A stretch of 13,864 nucleotides of DNA from an uncultured Sphingomonas sp. (GTDB taxonomy: Bacteria > Pseudomonadota > Alphaproteobacteria > Sphingomonadales > Sphingomonadaceae), in NCBI GenBank assembly GCA_946886845.1, contig CAMPJH010000026.1, positions 1 to 13,864 of the forward strand, written 5' to 3'. The notes under the pieces are model-generated. The model did no database searches and was not told the origin of the DNA. It saw only the letters and a list, made by a program, of their open reading frames with translations. A program made the translations under genes and the position numbers. This document shows positions 13,153 through 13,864 of the stretch, piece by piece. Each line of letters starts with the position of its first letter. Position 1 is the first letter of the stretch.

Positions 13153-13864
13153 ATGCAGGCTCCCGGCCCCACCCTTCTCGGCTTCGATGTCATCTGGATC
13201 GCAACGATCCTGAGCGCCGTAGCGACCCTCGCGGTGTTGATGGCGATCTATGCCGCAACCACCGTTCGGGACCCGATGATCCGGCGCGTCAAGGCGCTCA
13301 ACGAGCGCCGCGAACAGCTCAAGGCCGGCATCGTCGCATCGACCAACAAGCGTAAGAAGCTGACCAATCGTAACCAGGCGGCGGACCGGGTCCGGGCGAT
13401 CCTGAGCAAGTTCAAGATGCTCCAGGACGACCAGCTGCAAAAGACCCAGCGGCAGCTGATGCAGGCCGGTATCCGCACCAAGGATCTCGCTTTCTTCATC
13501 ATTTTCGCGCGCTTCGTCCTGCCGGTGGTGCTCGGTATCGCCGCGGTCGTGCTCATCTACTGGTTCGACTTCTGGCCGAAGTGGGGCGGGTTCCGCCGCT
13601 ACGCGACCGTCGCCGCCGTCCTCGTCGGCAGCTACAAGGCGCCCGACATCTGGCTCAAGAACAAGGTCACCAAGCGCAGCCACGCGATCCGCAAGGGCCT
13701 GCCCGATGCGCTCGACCTGCTGGTCATCTGCGCCGAAGCCGGCCTGACCGTCGATGCCGCCTTCGGCCGCGTCGCCAAGGAGCTGGGCAAGGCTTATCCG
13801 GAGCTCGGCGACGAGTTCGGCCTGACCGCGATCGAGCTGGGCTTCCTCAACGAGCGCCGCCAGG
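13153..13864 (+). CDS. tadC: Tad pilus inner-membrane platform protein TadC (C-terminus cut by window edge)
   Basis: Second F-family platform protein, partner of TadB. The frame is open from ATG 13153 to the window end, giving 237 residues of roughly 320 usual. It begins MQAPGPTLLGFDVIWIATIL; transmembrane segments are at about 11-35, 112-136 and 150-165. The cytoplasmic T2SSF domain opens at about 177 with HAIRKGLPDALDLLVICAEA and continues with GLTVDAAFGRVAKEL and a LGFLNERRQ region at the cut end. The LDLLVICAEAGL motif is typical of TadC and distinguishes it from TadB. Spacing from tadB is 14 bases, with only a weak GGG as ribosome-binding site. It probably belongs to one transcript with cpaA to tadB. 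Confidence 0.94.
   Translation, partial: MQAPGPTLLGFDVIWIATILSAVATLAVLMAIYAATTVRDPMIRRVKALNERREQLKAGIVASTNKRKKLTNRNQAADRVRAILSKFKMLQDDQLQKTQRQLMQAGIRTKDLAFFIIFARFVLPVVLGIAAVVLIYWFDFWPKWGGFRRYATVAAVLVGSYKAPDIWLKNKVTKRSHAIRKGLPDALDLLVICAEAGLTVDAAFGRVAKELGKAYPELGDEFGLTAIELGFLNERRQ

Noticed and set aside
1..13864. CRISPR arrays, insertion sequences, tRNA/rRNA genes, prophage or defence genes
   Set aside because: No regularly spaced repeats, transposase or integrase frames, tRNA-like cloverleafs or defence motifs were seen on reading both strands; subtle cases would need covariance-model and profile searches.

Overview
The window is high-GC, tightly packed chromosomal DNA from an alphaproteobacterium, most likely a member of the Sphingomonadales. 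Evidence for this is the split-type glycine dehydrogenase (GcvPA), a CpaD-bearing Tad pilus locus in alphaproteobacterial order, and the sequence style of IspH, RnhA and MAPEG. The species cannot be told from the sequence. Thirteen intact genes are called, plus two cut by the window edges (gcvPA at base 1, tadC at base 13864). No RNA gene, CRISPR array, insertion sequence or prophage gene was seen.

Bases 1-3530, minus strand: the glycine cleavage operon gcvT-gcvH-(methyltransferase)-gcvPA. Every junction overlaps: ATGA between gcvT and gcvH, 19 bp between gcvH and the methyltransferase, and TGATG into gcvPA. The operon is preceded by a tandem (two-aptamer) glycine riboswitch at about 3286-3460. 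GcvT, GcvH and GcvP degrade glycine to CO2, ammonia and 5,10-methylene-tetrahydrofolate, and the riboswitch links expression to glycine level. The riboswitch leader offers a visible candidate switch: an 8-base segment overlapping the 3' side of aptamer-2 P1 is exactly complementary to the segment abutting the gcvT Shine-Dalgarno. The unexpected member is a class I SAM-dependent methyltransferase locked between gcvH and gcvPA.

Bases 3530-7187: housekeeping and miscellaneous genes. A lipoprotein of unknown function (minus) diverges from ispH (last step of the MEP isoprenoid pathway). The ispH stop abuts the rnhA (RNase HI) start. A MAPEG-family membrane protein follows. A FAD-dependent amine/D-amino-acid oxidoreductase of the D-arginine dehydrogenase type lies on the minus strand, its stop codon one base from that of MAPEG.

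Bases 7237-13864, plus strand: a Tad/Flp pilus locus: cpaA (prepilin peptidase), cpaB, cpaC (secretin), cpaD (lipoprotein), cpaE (receiver-like plus ParA/MinD-like ATPase), tadB and the start of tadC (inner-membrane platform). Two core parts are not in their expected places: no flp pilin gene precedes the locus, and no cpaF/tadA motor ATPase lies between cpaE and tadB, where a 56-bp spacer carries an 8-bp GC hairpin and a 17-codon ORF. A cpaF beyond the window edge or elsewhere in the genome cannot be excluded.

Most findings concern gene context and regulation. Nothing here is a clearly new defence or mobile system. The most promising leads are the riboswitch-controlled methyltransferase, the candidate riboswitch expression platform, the absent cpaF, and an oxidoreductase with altered substrate-pocket residues.
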